This document shows positions 1 to 12,641 of a stretch of DNA of 64,000 nt, one piece after another. The translations under genes and the position numbers were made by a program. The stretch comes from Callaeas wilsoni (taxonomy: Eukaryota; Chordata; Aves; Passeriformes; Callaeidae). The number at the start of each line of letters is the position of its first letter. Positions within the stretch are counted from its first letter, which is position 1. The notes below the pieces were generated by a model, which was not told the DNA's origin, made no database searches, and saw only the letters and a program-made list of their open reading frames with translations. The stretch is taken from positions 1 through 64,000 of the forward strand of contig VWPU01014034.1 in the NCBI GenBank assembly GCA_013398955.1, in the 5' to 3' direction.

Positions 1-62
1 CTTCCCTCTTCCCTCTTCCCTCCATTTTTCCTCTTTCCTCCATTTTTCCTCTTTTCTTCTGT
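1..62. repeat. Pyrimidine-rich simple repeat at window edge
   Basis: Three copies of CTTCCCT followed by two copies of an 18-19 bp unit containing CCATTTTTCCTCTTTCCT. Low-complexity pyrimidine tract that probably continues beyond the window. Confidence 0.7.
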
Positions 63-201
63 TTTTGTTTCCACCTGGCATTATTCACTTCTATTTCTCC
101 AAGACATTTTTCCAAAGACCATCCTTATCTGCCTTATCCAGTTTCACTTCAAACAAGGCAGCAAAAAGGGTTTAAACCAAATCCCCTTGGAGTTTCTAGC
201 T

Positions 202-294
202 CTAGTGGAAGGTGTTCCTGCCCAGGGCAGAGGGTTGGAACTGGATGATCTTTAAGGTCCCTTCCAACCCAAACCACTCTATGCTTTTATGATT
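202..294 (+). mobile_element. CR1 LINE 3' tail fragment
   Basis: Contains CTAGTGGAAGGTGTTCCTG, GGTTGGAACTGGATGATCTT and CTTCCAACCCAAACCACTCT, then a degenerate ATGCTTTTATGATT end. This is the terminal 3' untranslated part of a CR1 in plus orientation, truncated at the 5' side as is usual for CR1. Confidence 0.9.
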
Positions 295-465
295 TCCTTC
301 TGACCTCACAATACCGCTGAACTTGGAAGTGTTATTTGCCAAAAAACATCTCCTTGCTCAGTTTAAGCACTCAATGTCCACACAACCCAAAGATCTGCTT
401 AACCCCTGGTATGCCTCCTGCAGTGGGCAGATGGAGGGGTGTCTGCCCAGAGGGTTTATTCCTGA

Positions 466-780
466 TTGAGCACAGTGTCAAAGGAATCATCCATTAAAGC
501 ACTGCAGGAAAAATTCAGATACTCGCCCCAGAGTGACTTCCCCAGCAAGCAACAGATCGGCAAATCCTTGTACTCTGCTCTGAGACTGGACTCTATATTT
601 TTTCTTTCTTTCTTCCCCCCTCAAGCACAGCAGACCTTCCAGAGGATGCTAATTACCTCCACAGACATCCTGCAGAAATGTGGGATGGATCAGCCAAAGC
701 TGCAGGTCACAACAAACATCACTCTCCGTGATGGGACCATTGCTCCCGGCTTTTTGGGCAGCATCAGGCTCAAAGGATAA
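466..780 (+). other. Unexplained 104-codon open frame with an acceptor-like site (weak exon candidate)
   Basis: Plus-strand open frame not covered by any repeat I recognise. Inside it, a strong pyrimidine tract (TTTCTTTCTTTCTTCCCCCC) ends at AAGCACAG near 627. The 3' part then reads QTFQRMLITSTDILQKCGMD and ends about 50 codons later at TAA. No family was recognised. It is on the strand opposite to TSNARE1. It may be chance. Confidence 0.12.
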
Positions 781-2229
781 ACCAGACCTCACACAAAGCC
801 AGTAGAAGGATTCCAACAAGCATTACCGTGTTTGGATTGCTGTGCCAGAGCCCTGGAGAAGGCCCTGGAAAAACGAATGCTCAGCCCTGACAACTGCTCA
901 CTCCACATGCGAATTCCTAAACAAACCTCATCCCACAGGTCCCCCCAGCCAATCAACATGAACTGCATGGCTGAATTTGGAACTAATGGCATTAAAACCC
1001 ACCATAAACATGCAGTTGTCTTATACCCCCTTCAAGAATATTTTTGGTTTTTTTGGCCTTAAAAAAATTTACAAAACTTGTACTTAGAGAGTCAGAGGGA
1101 AGTTGCTCCAGTCAGGATCTCAAGTCATTAGATAAACTCCCTGCCTGTGGATATTTCAACCCACATATAAAATTATTTGCCCTCTGCAGGCTGTGCTAAC
1201 AGAATGTGATCTTGTCTTGCAGTTTCTATAACTCTGCAGGAGGAAAGAGGCAAAATATCTGAAGTTGGTTTGTTTTTTGAGGTGAGGGAGGATGAGTTTT
1301 TCTCTGTTGCCTCGAAATGCCAATTTTTAACCTAATCATATCCCACATTTCATTGCTAATACATGAAAATGTCAAAAGACGTAAACCTCATATTAAAAAG
1401 TTACTATTTTGGTAATATTAAGAAGGGAAATTTGCGTATTTTTAAATGATTAATCTCAGAACGGCTTCTGAAAAATTATCAAAACTATCATGGTGGCGCA
1501 AGAGATGAAAAGAGAAGGAGCTTTTTATTCTATTTATTTCTTCGTCCTTCTGTCACCCATAAAACAAAAAAATAAAAACAACATCAGTGTGAAATCAGCA
1601 TTTCTCAGATAAACATCTAAGAATAAATTTATAAAAAAAAACTAAACCCCAAACATGACAGTATTTTTACACATTGCAATATCCAGCTACACTTCTGGTA
1701 GTGTAAAATTTTCTACAAATAGAGTGCTCGCTGGGGGATGCAGTTGCCTTCCAAAATGGGAGATGGAGGAGCTTGGAAGACAAGGGGGATAATGTGAATG
1801 TCTCAAATACTGATGGCTGGACAGTCATGGAGCCAAGCAAGGATTGTTGGTAATAATATGCTGTGAGAAAGAACAGGATGTGGCTGGGGAAGGGCCATGC
1901 ACAGGTAGGGCAGCACTTTTCTGGGAAAAACATCCTTTTTCTGGCTCCTGGAGATCAGCACAGCCCAGCACAGCGCAGGCACAGGAATGGGGCTGGGAAT
2001 GGGGAATGGACTGTGGGGGGATCAAGGCCACCCAAGATCCCTGAAGGCTCTGACCCATTTCCACACAGGTCTAGAAGAACAGGCTGTGCATCACAACTGA
2101 TTTGCATGGAAAGAAAGAAAATAGCAGGGAAAACTTATCCATAAAAGGTAATCCCGTGAATTTGGCCGCATGGGCACCCTAGAATCCTGGACACCCCATC
2201 AGCTGGATCGCCTCTGGAGCCAGGACTGG

Positions 2230-2310
2230 TGATCTCTCTCCTTTTCTTCCTTTCTTTCTCTCTTCTCCTCTTTAACCAATCTTTCTCTCTTTGCTTTTAC
2301 CCTCTCCCCT
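2230..2310. repeat. Pyrimidine-rich tract
   Basis: Irregular C/T-rich low-complexity stretch (CTCTCTCC, TTTCTTTCTC and similar). The rest of 295-2897 shows A/T-rich unique-looking sequence with no recognised gene or element. Confidence 0.5.
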
Positions 2311-2897
2311 TATCCAAAACCCACTGCCTTTTGCTTAGACAGGGAGTCAGGGACTAATTTATACTGATTTCCATGCCAAATGTGCAATTTACTAACGAAT
2401 CTTTGTAAGCTTGTGTGGACCCTCTGACTTCTGCCATTCCTTTTGACCACAAACATCCACGGATCTTGGGTGTTCCCTTCCCCTTAAGGGTGGGATGCCA
2501 CAGGAGAGAACACTTTTCACCTGGGGCACACAAGGGGGGAATGGGGTGAGGAGAAGGCTTATTTTTCCAGTATCTAGTCACGGTCAGAAGACAAAAATCA
2601 TCTCATTGTTTGCCCAGATCTGTGCTCCAAATGGCATAAAGACCACAGGACACTGCTGCAGATCCTTGAGGCAAATGTACAAGAACCTGGGCTCACACTG
2701 TGGCAACTTCTCCTGTTCCTCATCTCCCTTGGAGACGTTACAGCCCTGGTGTTTAACCAGCTGGGCCCAAAGCCAGTGAGCAAATCTCCAAACTGGAGAT
2801 GGGAACAAGGATATGTGGGAAGGCTTGGGCTCCAAAGCAATGCCGTTTTCACCAGCATTGAGTATGTTCTTCTTCCCTTAACTCTGCAGAGGTCTGA

Positions 2898-3385
2898 GGA
2901 GAAAAACCAGAGGGTCTGGTGGACAACAAACTGTCTGTGAATCAGCAATGCCCTTATGGCCAAGAAGGCAGATGGGATCCTGGGGTGCATTGAGAAGAAC
3001 ATGGCCAGCAGGGTGAGGAAGGTGATCCTGCCCCTCTGCTCAGCCCTGGTGAGGCACATCTGGAGTGCTGTGTCCAGTTCTGGGCTCCTCAGGACAGGAG
3101 GGACATGGAGCTCCTGGAGTGGGTCCAGGGAAGGGCTATGAAGGTAATTAAGGGACTGGAGCATATCTTTTATGAGGAAAAGCTGAGGGAGCTGGGGTCT
3201 GTCAATGTCTGCAGGGAGGGCTCAGAGCAGGGCCCAGGCTCTGCTCCTGGTGCTCAGCAATGGCACAAGAGGAACGAGCAGGAACTGATGCCCAGAAAGT
3301 TCCACCTGAACGTGACGAAGAATAACACAACCCACTGTGGTGCCTTCCAACTTTACTCAGGCTGTGATTTCCTGTGATTCTCTGA
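2898..3385 (+). mobile_element. CR1 LINE 3' fragment with internal loss
   Basis: Contains the CR1 ORF2 C-terminal coding remnant (GCCAAGAAGGCAGATGGGAT; CTGGGGTGCATTGAGAAGAA; TATGAGGAAAAGCTGAGGGA) and the tail TTCCACCTGAACGTGACGAA. The normal text between these parts is shortened and the ATTCTATG terminus is worn to TGTGATTCTCTGA. The subfamily differs from that of the 4925 and 12642 copies. Confidence 0.85.
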
Positions 3386-4924
3386 CCCACCACTGCACTG
3401 AGGAGAGGACAGAAACCATAAGCTAAGACATGAAAGCATAAAAAAATTACATAAACAACAGCAGCAGTAAGAGACCTTCAAGAGGAGGTTGCTGGTTATC
3501 CCCCAGATGCCACCATTCCTTGTCATCTCTTGGAGGATCCATCCCTTGCCACAATGAATAATCATTGTTCCATCACTACAGAGTCTAAAATTCCCAGCCT
3601 ACATCCAAAACCCATCTTGATGTGGGCAGACGCTTTTGCTTTGACCAAGGTTTCGGGCCACCTCAGAACTCTGGCAAGGACAATTTGGGAGAAAAACACT
3701 GAAAAGAAAAACTTTGCTGACAGATTGATTTGTAGTGACCATTAGAAACTGCTCGAGCATGTGAAGGGATACTCCAAGGACCTCTCTAAGCAGGGAAGGC
3801 AGTTCAAAAGTGTATGAATTTATCATCATTGGAGGATTCCGCAGTTCATCATCAGCTTCTGTAATTTATCACAGGGATGTCACATATCTGGAGCTCTGGG
3901 ATTCTTAAGGGTGAGATCTGTCACATAAATACAGTTATTAAGGCAGCGAGTGTATTATACAGTTAAATGCAAATGTTGCAATCTGGCAACCCATTTTTAC
4001 TGCCAAAACCTAGAAGGTTTTTCCTGTCAGAAATTGATGCCAGTAGCGATAAATGGGGGATAGATAAAGTTAATCCGACTGCTTTGAGTTGAACAGGAAA
4101 GGTATTACTTTGAAGGGTTTAACATATTAACGGAATCAAAACGACATTTCAAAATATTTATGGAAATCTTTTTTTTTTTAAGCTTCTACAAGCAGTATAA
4201 CAAAACCATATAAAACATTATTAAATCCTACCCTTAATTAAACATGCTGACACTTAAAAGCTTCTGTCTGATTTACTTTAACAAATCTTCTTTCCGTAAA
4301 TTATGACTTTAAAATACCATTCTGCTCTAAATGAATCTGCATTCCGGGGAATTCAAACCTTTTTAACAGATGCTTTAAAAGAAAAATAAAAATTAAGCTA
4401 TACCTCCAAGTTATCAAACATAATGGTGAAACAGGAAAAGAAGAAGGAAACAATACACATAAATGATAAAATTAACTGAGGAAAAAAGCCTTTATTGTTT
4501 CATATCAATTCAGAAAAGCTGAGGTGCATGGATTCATCCACCTCTGCGGCACGTTGGTGAGGCTTCAAGCCATGAGAACTATTCAATCTCCCTGGAACAT
4601 ACAGAGGAATATGAGAATGTCCGAAGGTCACTTTGGTCCAGCTAAGGTACAAATGACCCCACAACTCCCCCCAAAAGCCAAGGGTTACTGAGTTTCTTAG
4701 TGCAATATGAGTTAGGTGGGAAGAAACTGAGTCACCTTAATCATTCACCCTGAAGGTGAAATACCAGTGCCAGTTCCCTCTTTTGAATCAGGGGGTCACG
4801 GAGTGTCCCTTGAGATGTCCCAGTGTGCCACCACACCTCATGCTGCCATTTCAGAAGTGAAAGAACAGCAAGTCCTGTATCAAAACTGCCAAACCGTCTC
4901 AGACACCTTGGGGCACCTCAACGG
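3386..4924. other. Intronic stretch without recognised features
   Basis: A/T-rich from about 3930 to 4500, with a T run near 4171. No exon, RNA gene or repeat family recognised. 4760-4924 may be a degenerate 5' extension of the following CR1. Confidence 0.5.
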
Positions 4925-5542
4925 CCTCAAGAGGCACCAATCACATCCTGGGCTGCATCCCAAGAAGCAGCATGGACAGAAAGTCAAGGGAGGGGATTTT
5001 TCCCCTCTGCTATGACCTTGTGAGACCCCACCTGCAGTCTTGTCCAGCTCTGGGGTCTACAACATCAGAAGGATGTGGAGCTGTTGGAGTGAGGCTAGAG
5101 GAGACCATAAAGATGCTCTGAGGGTTGGAGCCCCTCTGCTCTGGAGCCAGGCTGGGAGAGCTGAGGGTGTTCACCTGGAGAAGAGGAGGCTCCAGAGAGA
5201 CCTTAGAACTCCTTCCAGTGCCTAAAGGGGCTCCAGGAGAGCTGGAGAGGAAGTTTGGACAAGGGATGGAGGGACAGGACACGGGGGAATAACTTTGAAC
5301 TGAGAAGGACAAGTTTAAATTAGACATTGGGAAGAAATCCTTGGCTGTGAAGGTGGTGAGGCCCTGGCACAGGTTGCCCAGAGAAGCTGTGGCTGCCCCG
5401 TCCCTGGAAGTGTTTAAGGCCAGGCTGGATAGGGCTTGGAGCAACCTGGGATAGTGGAAGGTGTCACTGTCCATGAAAGGGGAGCGTTGGAACTACACAG
5501 TTTTCAACGCCCCTCCAACCCAAACCATTCCATGATTCTCTG
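4925..5542 (+). mobile_element. CR1 LINE, long 3' fragment
   Basis: About 620 bp. Coding remnant at the 5' side (ATCCTGGGCTGCATCC; TGTGAGACCCCACCTGCAG; GAGAAGAGGAGGCTCCAGAG), then the untranslated tail (AGGCCCTGGCACAGGTTGCC; AACCCAAACCATTCCATGAT). Same subfamily type as the copy at 12642-13273. Frames are broken and it is not active. Confidence 0.92.
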
Positions 5543-8500
5543 GCCTTACCAGGATGAGCTGAAGGTTGACAGACTCCAGAGATCAAGAAAATATAGGCAA
5601 CCACCTTTAGGTTCTTATCCATAAGAGGGTGTAAGAACCTGTGCCCAGCAAGACTCATAGATGAGCCCAGTCCATCGCAAAGTTACAGATTCTATCCTGA
5701 ATGTCAACATGGGTCAAAAGTGATTCTACAAATCCAGCAAAGCACCTCAGAGCAAGCCTGAGAGCACTGAAGAGCTCGTTGCCATAGTTTAATTGAGTCT
5801 TGCTCTTCGTAGTGGCTTCCAGCTTGGACAGAGATGCCTCTCTTCCCAAAAGCACCCCAAACTGACAATACTTCACCCTAGGCTTCCATCAATTTTAGGG
5901 TGGCAAAATAAACTGATGAAATGATGTTACTCTTCTGCCCCCAAAAAAATCTTCTGGTGATGATGCAAATTTCCTGGGGAAGGGTAAGGAAGATGGAATT
6001 CCCTTCAATCCCAGTAAAGAATATAGCAATCTATATATGCATGCCCAAGGAAAAGAGGTGCTCTGTGAAGTTAATATTTGACCAAAAAATAGGTAAGAGC
6101 AGCAATACAAAGGCTGCACTTTCAGTCTCTTTCAGGACTGTTGAGTTGTCTCACTCTGAAGCAGCTCAGATCTCAAACTCAGCTTCCCCTTTGTGGCCAA
6201 AGGAATTCTCTGCCATGCACCATCTTAACCAAGATTTTGTATCAGTTCAATCACAAAAGCAGGTTTGTTCTCTCACACCGTACAGATGTAGAGCTAAGCC
6301 CTCTCTCAGGTGCAGAAAAAAATCCTACGTATTTCAATAATATGCACTCTTCAAAAAAACTAATGCCATGGGGAAAAGTGAGGTCAAAGCTAAAAGTCTT
6401 TTTTTTCTCAAATCAGGAGAAATCAACATTTTTTTTTAGTAAATCTCATCACTGCTAAAATCTCATCAGTGCTAAAAGCCCCAAAAATATCCTTCTTATA
6501 ACTCCTCCTTAAACAGGCAAATTCTTCTGCTAGTGACTAGTGAAGGATCCAAAAATGCCACGGAGTGAAGACTCATGGGCTACATCCCAGACACACCTGA
6601 AAATGGGTAATAAGCTGTGATTGTGACTCAATGCTCTTATTCCTCTTGACCTTGCAGTGACACGAGGTCAAATGTCCAATAAGGTGACAAACTCCTGTCT
6701 GAGGTGATCAGTGCAGGCAGCCTGGTTTGGAAAGGCTGGATCACTTCTGTAGCCAAGCAACCTCCAAGGAAAGGACATCAAGGACCCTTCACTGTCACTT
6801 CAAGCTCAGTCTCATGGCTTCCAGGGAGTCAGCCAATGCCTCTTGCAGCCTGCATGGTCACTTTGCTTTTCTTGAGATCACAATAAGACAGGATCAGGTT
6901 GTGTGAAAATGAGAGACTTAATTTTTTTTCTTCTAACACACTTCTCAGAGAGCATTGTCTGGGTTACAGGGAGGCTTTCATTTCCAGCCACTTTGTGGAG
7001 GATGTTGGGAGACCAACCAGCCACACCAGTCAAAAGAAAAGAGACTGGTTTTCACCGTCTCTTTGAGGCAGTGCTCTACCTGGGTGTTTAATTTGATTTG
7101 CCTAAATTAAAAGCTCATTACCTTCAGTGCCTAATGTTGGAGAGCCCCTCATCCCATACAGTGGCTAAGGAGGCAGATAAATGCCTTGGAAGCCTGGATT
7201 ATTAAACCAAAGGTCAGAGAAAAAACCAAATCAGTCGATTTTTCCTGCATCACTGGAGAAAGCCTCAGCTTTGCCTCCTGGCCTTAGCTCCTCCTCCCAG
7301 CTCCATGCACCTTTTTTCCTTTTGCTCCCACTCCCTTCCCAATTAATCCAGGGTCAGTTGCATTCAGCCAAGAGCTTTGTATGGGCATTTGCATTTCACT
7401 TGCCAGGACATCCAGCTCCAAGCACACAGCACACAAATATTTGTGCTGGCTCTGGGAAGAGCTTCAACCAGGATTATTCACTTTGGGTCTGATACATCTC
7501 GTGCTCACAGGAGCAGTCAAGTCGGTCTCACTGAGTAGAGCTGGCACTCCATTTGAGATGAACTCTCCCAAATTTACTTGCCACAGATACAACCCTTATT
7601 CTGAAAGACTCAGCTCTCAAAAGCAGAGAAACCGTTTCAGAAAAGGGAACAGACCAATCTGACAGTAAGAATCCTGCCCTCATCTGATGCCTTTGTGAGC
7701 CCTGTGCTTAAGGGGCAGAAAGTCTGCCTGAATTTGAACAGGAAGCAGGTAACTTTGGGGGTTATTTCTGTTTTATCAGGACCCTACAGGTAGGTAAGCA
7801 AACACTCCTGCAGTTTACAGTCCAAAGTAGCTGAATGTCCTGTGTGGCAGAACAATTCACCATTAATCCCTATTCCCAAATACTCTGCCTTCCCTCATCT
7901 GCCTAATTTTAGGCAGCCTCATTTTAGGCAGCGTGACAGCCACTTAACAAGAAAGTAGGAATTGTGGCAATTCTACTACTTAGATACCCAAAACCATGAT
8001 CGTTTTCCTAATAGCCAGGGCTATAAACCTGCCAAATGCTCCCTCACTGCTCCCATCTTCCAGGCTAGAGGGTGTTCAAGGAGAGACATGCATCAGCCTC
8101 TGAAGGAGAGGGGTCAAGTGGCAGAGGAGGAAGATTAAGCCATGATTTGCAGCCAGGGAAGCAGAAAGCACTGCCCCAAAGGTCTCACCTGAAGAGCTGA
8201 CCCTCCTGAGCAGAGATCTATGCGGCCCTGCCAGCTCTCGTGATTCACGGCACGCTGCTTTTTGCTGGTGCAGCTCTCACGAGAGACAAGCAGAGGTTCC
8301 TGTAGAGCACTCGAGGCCGTTTGCCTGCGTCTGGTGATGAGAAAGAGGGGCAGTGGAAGGACACGTCGGCGTTGGACAGGATGACAGAAAGGGAGGATTG
8401 AGGGGATGGGAGCTGCTGGTCCTCCTCAGCAGAGCACCCTGGAACTGCTCTGTCCGGAGATACAAGAAAAATGAGAGAAATGGGAGACCTGCTAGAGCAC

Positions 8501-9517
8501 GGGGAGAGGGGATGAACCAGGAGGCAGCTGGAGGAACTCTGGAGCTGATGACAGGGCTAGGGAAGCACAGTTTAAATTTTAAAAACCTGCATTAACTATC
8601 TGGACAATTAATGGTAATTCAGAGATCAAAAAATAATTAGTGCAATTAGTGCCTTATGCATCTATTTATGTAACTGCTCAGGAAAGAGGAAAATTATCTA
8701 GCCATGTTTCTGGAGTGCTCTGAAGAGTCGAGGAATCGATTCTTTAATTTTAAAAAAGAATAGTTTAGGAGAGCAAACACAGTATCTGCATGATATGAAG
8801 TCTTTCCTGGGTTAAGGATCTCCAGCAGTTATTAAGGTGCTTTATGCTGCAAATAATTTTGTACATGTAAACATCTTTTCTGATTACATCCATCTCCACA
8901 GGCTAACTTTTTACTCTTACATCCTCTCCAATCTCCTAAATTTACTTTCAAATCTTCTGACTATTACTACTACTATTTTTAATCCTCTGGTTTGCAAACC
9001 AGAATATATGTGAATTAGGGCAGGTCTGATGCCCTGATGAAAGCAATGTATTGGAGAGAAAAGGAGAGACACTGCAAACAGGTCTGAGAGTTTATATTGC
9101 ATAGAGAAGTTGTGTCAAGTCCGTCAGGCAAATAAAGAAACAAGCCCCAAATTCTCCTCTTTTTTCACAGCCAAATCTCAGCAGGAACTGCAGTCTCACA
9201 CATGAAATCAGAGCCATACCCTAAGCTCTTGGTTTTTGCATGCAAGCTGCTTGAAGGGAGGCACCTTTATTAAATTGTGCTGCATTTGGAAAAGCCATTT
9301 GAATTCTGTAATTAGCACACGTACAATGAGAGCTAACTGTGCGTGTTTGTATGTACACAGCTCTGGAAGAGGGAGTTTAGTGAACTGTATCTACCGCAAC
9401 TGCAACTCAAGATTCATTTTGTCACTGTTGTGCCACGTGATGCTGTGATGCAGCTTCCAACACCACGACACGCTTTTCCTCCTATAAAATATCCTCTTCC
9501 CTCCTTTTTTTTTTTTC
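5543..9517. other. Intronic stretch, mostly unique-looking
   Basis: No recognised transposon. A small 17-bp near-duplication (AAATCTCATCACTGCT repeated) lies at about 6441-6474. A 73-codon minus-strand open frame spans 5655-5876 with no family resemblance. A weak minus-strand exon candidate at 8189-8299 is listed separately. Confidence 0.4.
8189..8299 (-). other. Weak exon candidate on the gene strand
   Basis: On the minus strand, CTCTACAG precedes and GTGAGA follows a 111-bp stretch, which is open for 37 codons in one frame. The pyrimidine tract before the acceptor is poor. In the phase demanded by the preceding TSNARE1 exon (phase 2), it would run 17 codons and hit TGA. It does not resemble the expected next TSNARE1 segment. 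Probably chance; an alternative terminal exon is possible. Confidence 0.12.
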
Positions 9518-9800
9518 ATGGAATCATGGAATGGTTTGGGTTGGAAGGGACCTTACAGATCATCCCATCCCTCTGCCATGGGCAGGGACACCTTCCACTA
9601 TCCCAGGTTGCTCCAAACCCTGTCCAACCTGCCTTTGAACACTTCCAGGGATGGGAAGGTGGGCAACCTGTGCCAGGGCCTCAGCACCCTCACAGGGAAG
9701 AATTTCTCCCCAATATCCAATCTACACATACTGTCTTTCAGTTAAAAACATTTCTCCATGTCCTATCACTACATGTCCCTCTCACAAGTCCCTTTTCCCT
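9518..9800 (-). mobile_element. CR1 LINE 3' fragment
   Basis: Opens with ATGGAATCATGGAATGGTTT, the reverse complement of the CR1 3' end, and reads through GGTTGGAAGGGACCTTACAG and ACACTTCCAGGGATGGGAAG to the region before the tail. There is a short internal loss around 9655. A/G-rich AGAAAAAGAAAAAG sequence follows at about 9815. Confidence 0.92.
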
Positions 9801-9849
9801 TTTCTTTTGGGGTAGGAGAAAAAGAAAAAGAAAAAGCTAGAGAAACATC

Positions 9850-10082
9850 TGTTTTGGTTTAACTCCAGCCAGCAGCTAACCTCCCACAGCTGCTTACTCA
9901 GTCCCTACTCACTGGTGGGCTGGTGTGAGAAGCAGGAGAGGCCTTGACTCTGCCTAAGAACTGCTCAGCAGTACCTAAAAAATCCCTGGATTATCAACAC
10001 TGCTTTCACTACAAATCCAAAACATAGCCTCATACTGGCTACTGTCAAGAAAATTATCTCCATCCCAGCCAAAACCAGCACA
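9850..10082 (-). mobile_element. Degraded avian ERV LTR with internal deletion
   Basis: Begins TGTTTTGGTTTAACTCCAGC and ends CATCCCAGCCAAAACCAGCACA, matching the two ends of a common bird solo LTR. Its sense strand starts TGT(C/G)CTGGTTT and is therefore minus here. Only about 230 bp remain, so the middle is deleted. The 5-bp flanks (ACATC and GTTTC) do not match, so no target-site duplication survives. Confidence 0.75.
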
Positions 10083-10451
10083 GTTTCCTACTCAGCCTTC
10101 ATTTTAAAAATAAATAACCACCACCCCCAACAACAAAAAAAAACAACAAACAACAGAAAAATAACCACACCTACAGAACCACAGAAAGCCCTCTTTCACT
10201 GCGGGCCATCTTTTTTGTGTTATTTCCACACCATTCTCTGCCACCCGAAACCAGCACAAGCAAAGCTTTATACAATCAATACACATCCTACTGCCATTAA
10301 TCACCGACAGAAACAGAAAAAAACCGAAACAATCCTGAAAAAATGGTGTCCAGCTACAATAAAAGGATGGAAGAAAGGGTGAGGATAGATGAGGGAAAAG
10401 ATGAAAAGGCTGGGACAAAGAAAGATCTGCAACAATTTAAAATAAACTCAC

Positions 10452-10521
10452 AGTCCATCCTGCAGCTCTTGAGTATCATTCGAGGTCCCCAGGGATCGAA
10501 GACTTCTTTCCAGAGAGGTCA
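10452..10521 (-). CDS. TSNARE1: TSNARE1 internal exon (next exon, syntaxin-like domain)
   Basis: A 70-bp coding exon on the minus strand, too short and lacking a start codon, so easily missed. The acceptor is GTTGACAG after a pyrimidine tract (CTTCTTTATCTTTTCTTTCT). The donor is a strong GTGAGT at 10451-10446. It enters in phase 1, which matches the exit phase of exon 17747-17824, and the split codon becomes GTG (Val). It encodes [20 protein letters not shown] then QDGL, leaving in phase 2. The human TSNARE1 stretch as I recall it reads [20 protein letters not shown], so the match is close and collinear with the previous exon. The region is part of the helical bundle N-terminal to the SNARE motif. 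The following exon (human HTAQQETNK...) was searched for by eye between 1 and 10445 and not found, so the next intron probably leaves the window. Confidence 0.88.
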
Positions 10522-12641
10522 CTGTCAACAGCAGAGAAAGAAAAGATAAAGAAGCAGCAAACCTTTTCAGAGAAAAAAAATACTGGATCTTAGTTCAGTT
10601 GTTTGTCTTTTAATTTTATTTTATTTTTTAAAAAAATGCAATGAAGTATTTGAACAAGTAACCCATGAGAGAAAGGAGACAGCATCTACCAACAGCTACT
10701 GTCACAGACTGATAAACTGGGTCCTTTGGAAGCATAAATGGTGAATCCATGTATAACATGCCATGACATGATGGAATATGACTCCTTGTCAGGAAAACCT
10801 CAGCTGCATGGACCTTGCACAGATCTCTGACTCTTCCAGCCTGGAGGTGACACAGAACTGTGCATGGAGCATCTCCAGCTGGAAAAATGCCCCTGATGAA
10901 GAGGCAAGAAATTGCATAATAACTATTTATTGCTCCAAATAATAATTAAGAGGCAGAACACTGATGTCTGCTCTGATATCTTCCATCTTCTTGTTCAAGA
11001 CTGTAACACTCAAAATGTTTTCTATCTTTTGGCTCAGAAAAAATAGAGCTGTGATTGTCTTTTCAGTTTGTGCTCAGCAACTTCTTGGGCTTTTCCAACA
11101 GGAGAGGAGAGTACCTTAGAAGCAGCTGGAAGGTGGAAACATGGTTTGCTTTGCAATTTGCAATGACTTCAGATTTAAGAAAAAAAAAAGAAAAGTATGT
11201 GGATATAAAAGCAGAAATCTAGGAGTACTATTGTCTTTTTCCACACTTAAATTTCACTGTCTCAATTCACTTTCAAATTAACAACAGGTCACAACTTTTG
11301 GACTTAGCACAGTGAGCAAGAAAAGCACTTCAAGATTTCCCACTGTGGAACATGTTAAAAAAAATTACATTCTTGATATTTACATGTGGGATTTCTCTCA
11401 GGACATTTCCAATTGTAAAAACCCATAACCCGTTATCAGTCACGCTTCAATATTTAAGGAAAGAAAGAAGAACAGATTAGAAACATGGCTCAATTATTTC
11501 TGCAGAAATTTAAGAAATCCTCTGTTTTAATGACTCTGCAGACTTGGACTTGGCCTGTAATTTTGAACAAGTCACTTAATTATATTTCCACTGACAGACA
11601 AAATCCTCTCTTCTCTTTTGGGCTCCACTGGCTTGACACCAAAAGTCACTAAACAGCATAAAAAGCAACTAATGTGCCTGAACTACATGAATATTGGGAA
11701 AAAACCACATTGAATAACACCATATATTTCCACCAATGCTAGTTCTCAGTAACAGATTTTACTGCAGAGTTTGGAGATTCAGTAAGATAAAGCCTCAAGG
11801 AATTGTCTATAACTGAGCTAATAATTATTCTTCCTTGCTGGAAGCACAAAGCTTTAAAGAGTAAATCGGAAGTTTTCACTAATAACCATTTTCTTCTGTA
11901 AAAGGACAGCACTGACCCTGCAGAGATCTCATGGATATTATAATTCCCTCTTTCCCTCTCCACAATCCTAACAAATCAATTTCCCATAGAATCTACATGC
12001 TGTCCCTTCCAAATAAAAAATTTTGCATGAACTAAGAATACCTTTGGGCCCATTAACCCTTTGGAACAAAGCAGAGTGTGGTGCTTGGAGAAGGGACATC
12101 AAGCCAAGGTAAAGAAAGGACTTGTGTGGACATAGATTTTGTAAGAACAAGTTAATGCCATGTGTGGGACTCAAGAACAAAACCAGCAGCTACAGCATCT
12201 GTGAACCTTTCCAACCCGACCTGCAAAAATAAGGACAATTCAAAGTGAGTTTTGCTGCTGCCTGCTTTGGAGAAGATTGGAGTGGGAAGCTGCTTTCCTA
12301 CTGTAGAAAACGGTTCAAGACTTCACACTCATGCCATTTTACACTGAGGCAAATCCAGGAGCTGTCAGATTTGTTCAGAATTTTGGAAAACCTACAAAAA
12401 GGTGAAAAGAATCTGAGACATGAATGCAAGAGGTGAGGAAAGTGTTTGTCAGTTAGATGAGAAAGTGACCTGTGATTAAGTTTTTATCCAATAATTTTGC
12501 CTATTATTCCAGTTCAAACGTAGTATTTAGACAACTGAATAAATGTCAGTTATCCCAAAATGACAGGATATGCACTCTGGAGGAGCCAAAGGTTACCATT
12601 TGATACAGCTCTTATCTGGAAAACAGCAGAACTAAGACTCC

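Larger units (their letters stand above)
1..10451 (-). other. TSNARE1: TSNARE1 intron downstream of exon 10452-10521 (partial)
   Basis: Starts with the strong donor GTGAGT at 10451-10446 and runs off the window at position 1. The next expected coding segment was not seen. The intron holds four CR1 copies on both strands and one degraded LTR. If either weak candidate exon noted below were real, this intron would be interrupted. Confidence 0.6.

Noticed and set aside
5655..5876. 73-codon minus-strand frame on the gene strand
   Set aside because: Ordinary composition, but it does not match the expected next TSNARE1 segment and lacks flanking splice consensus.
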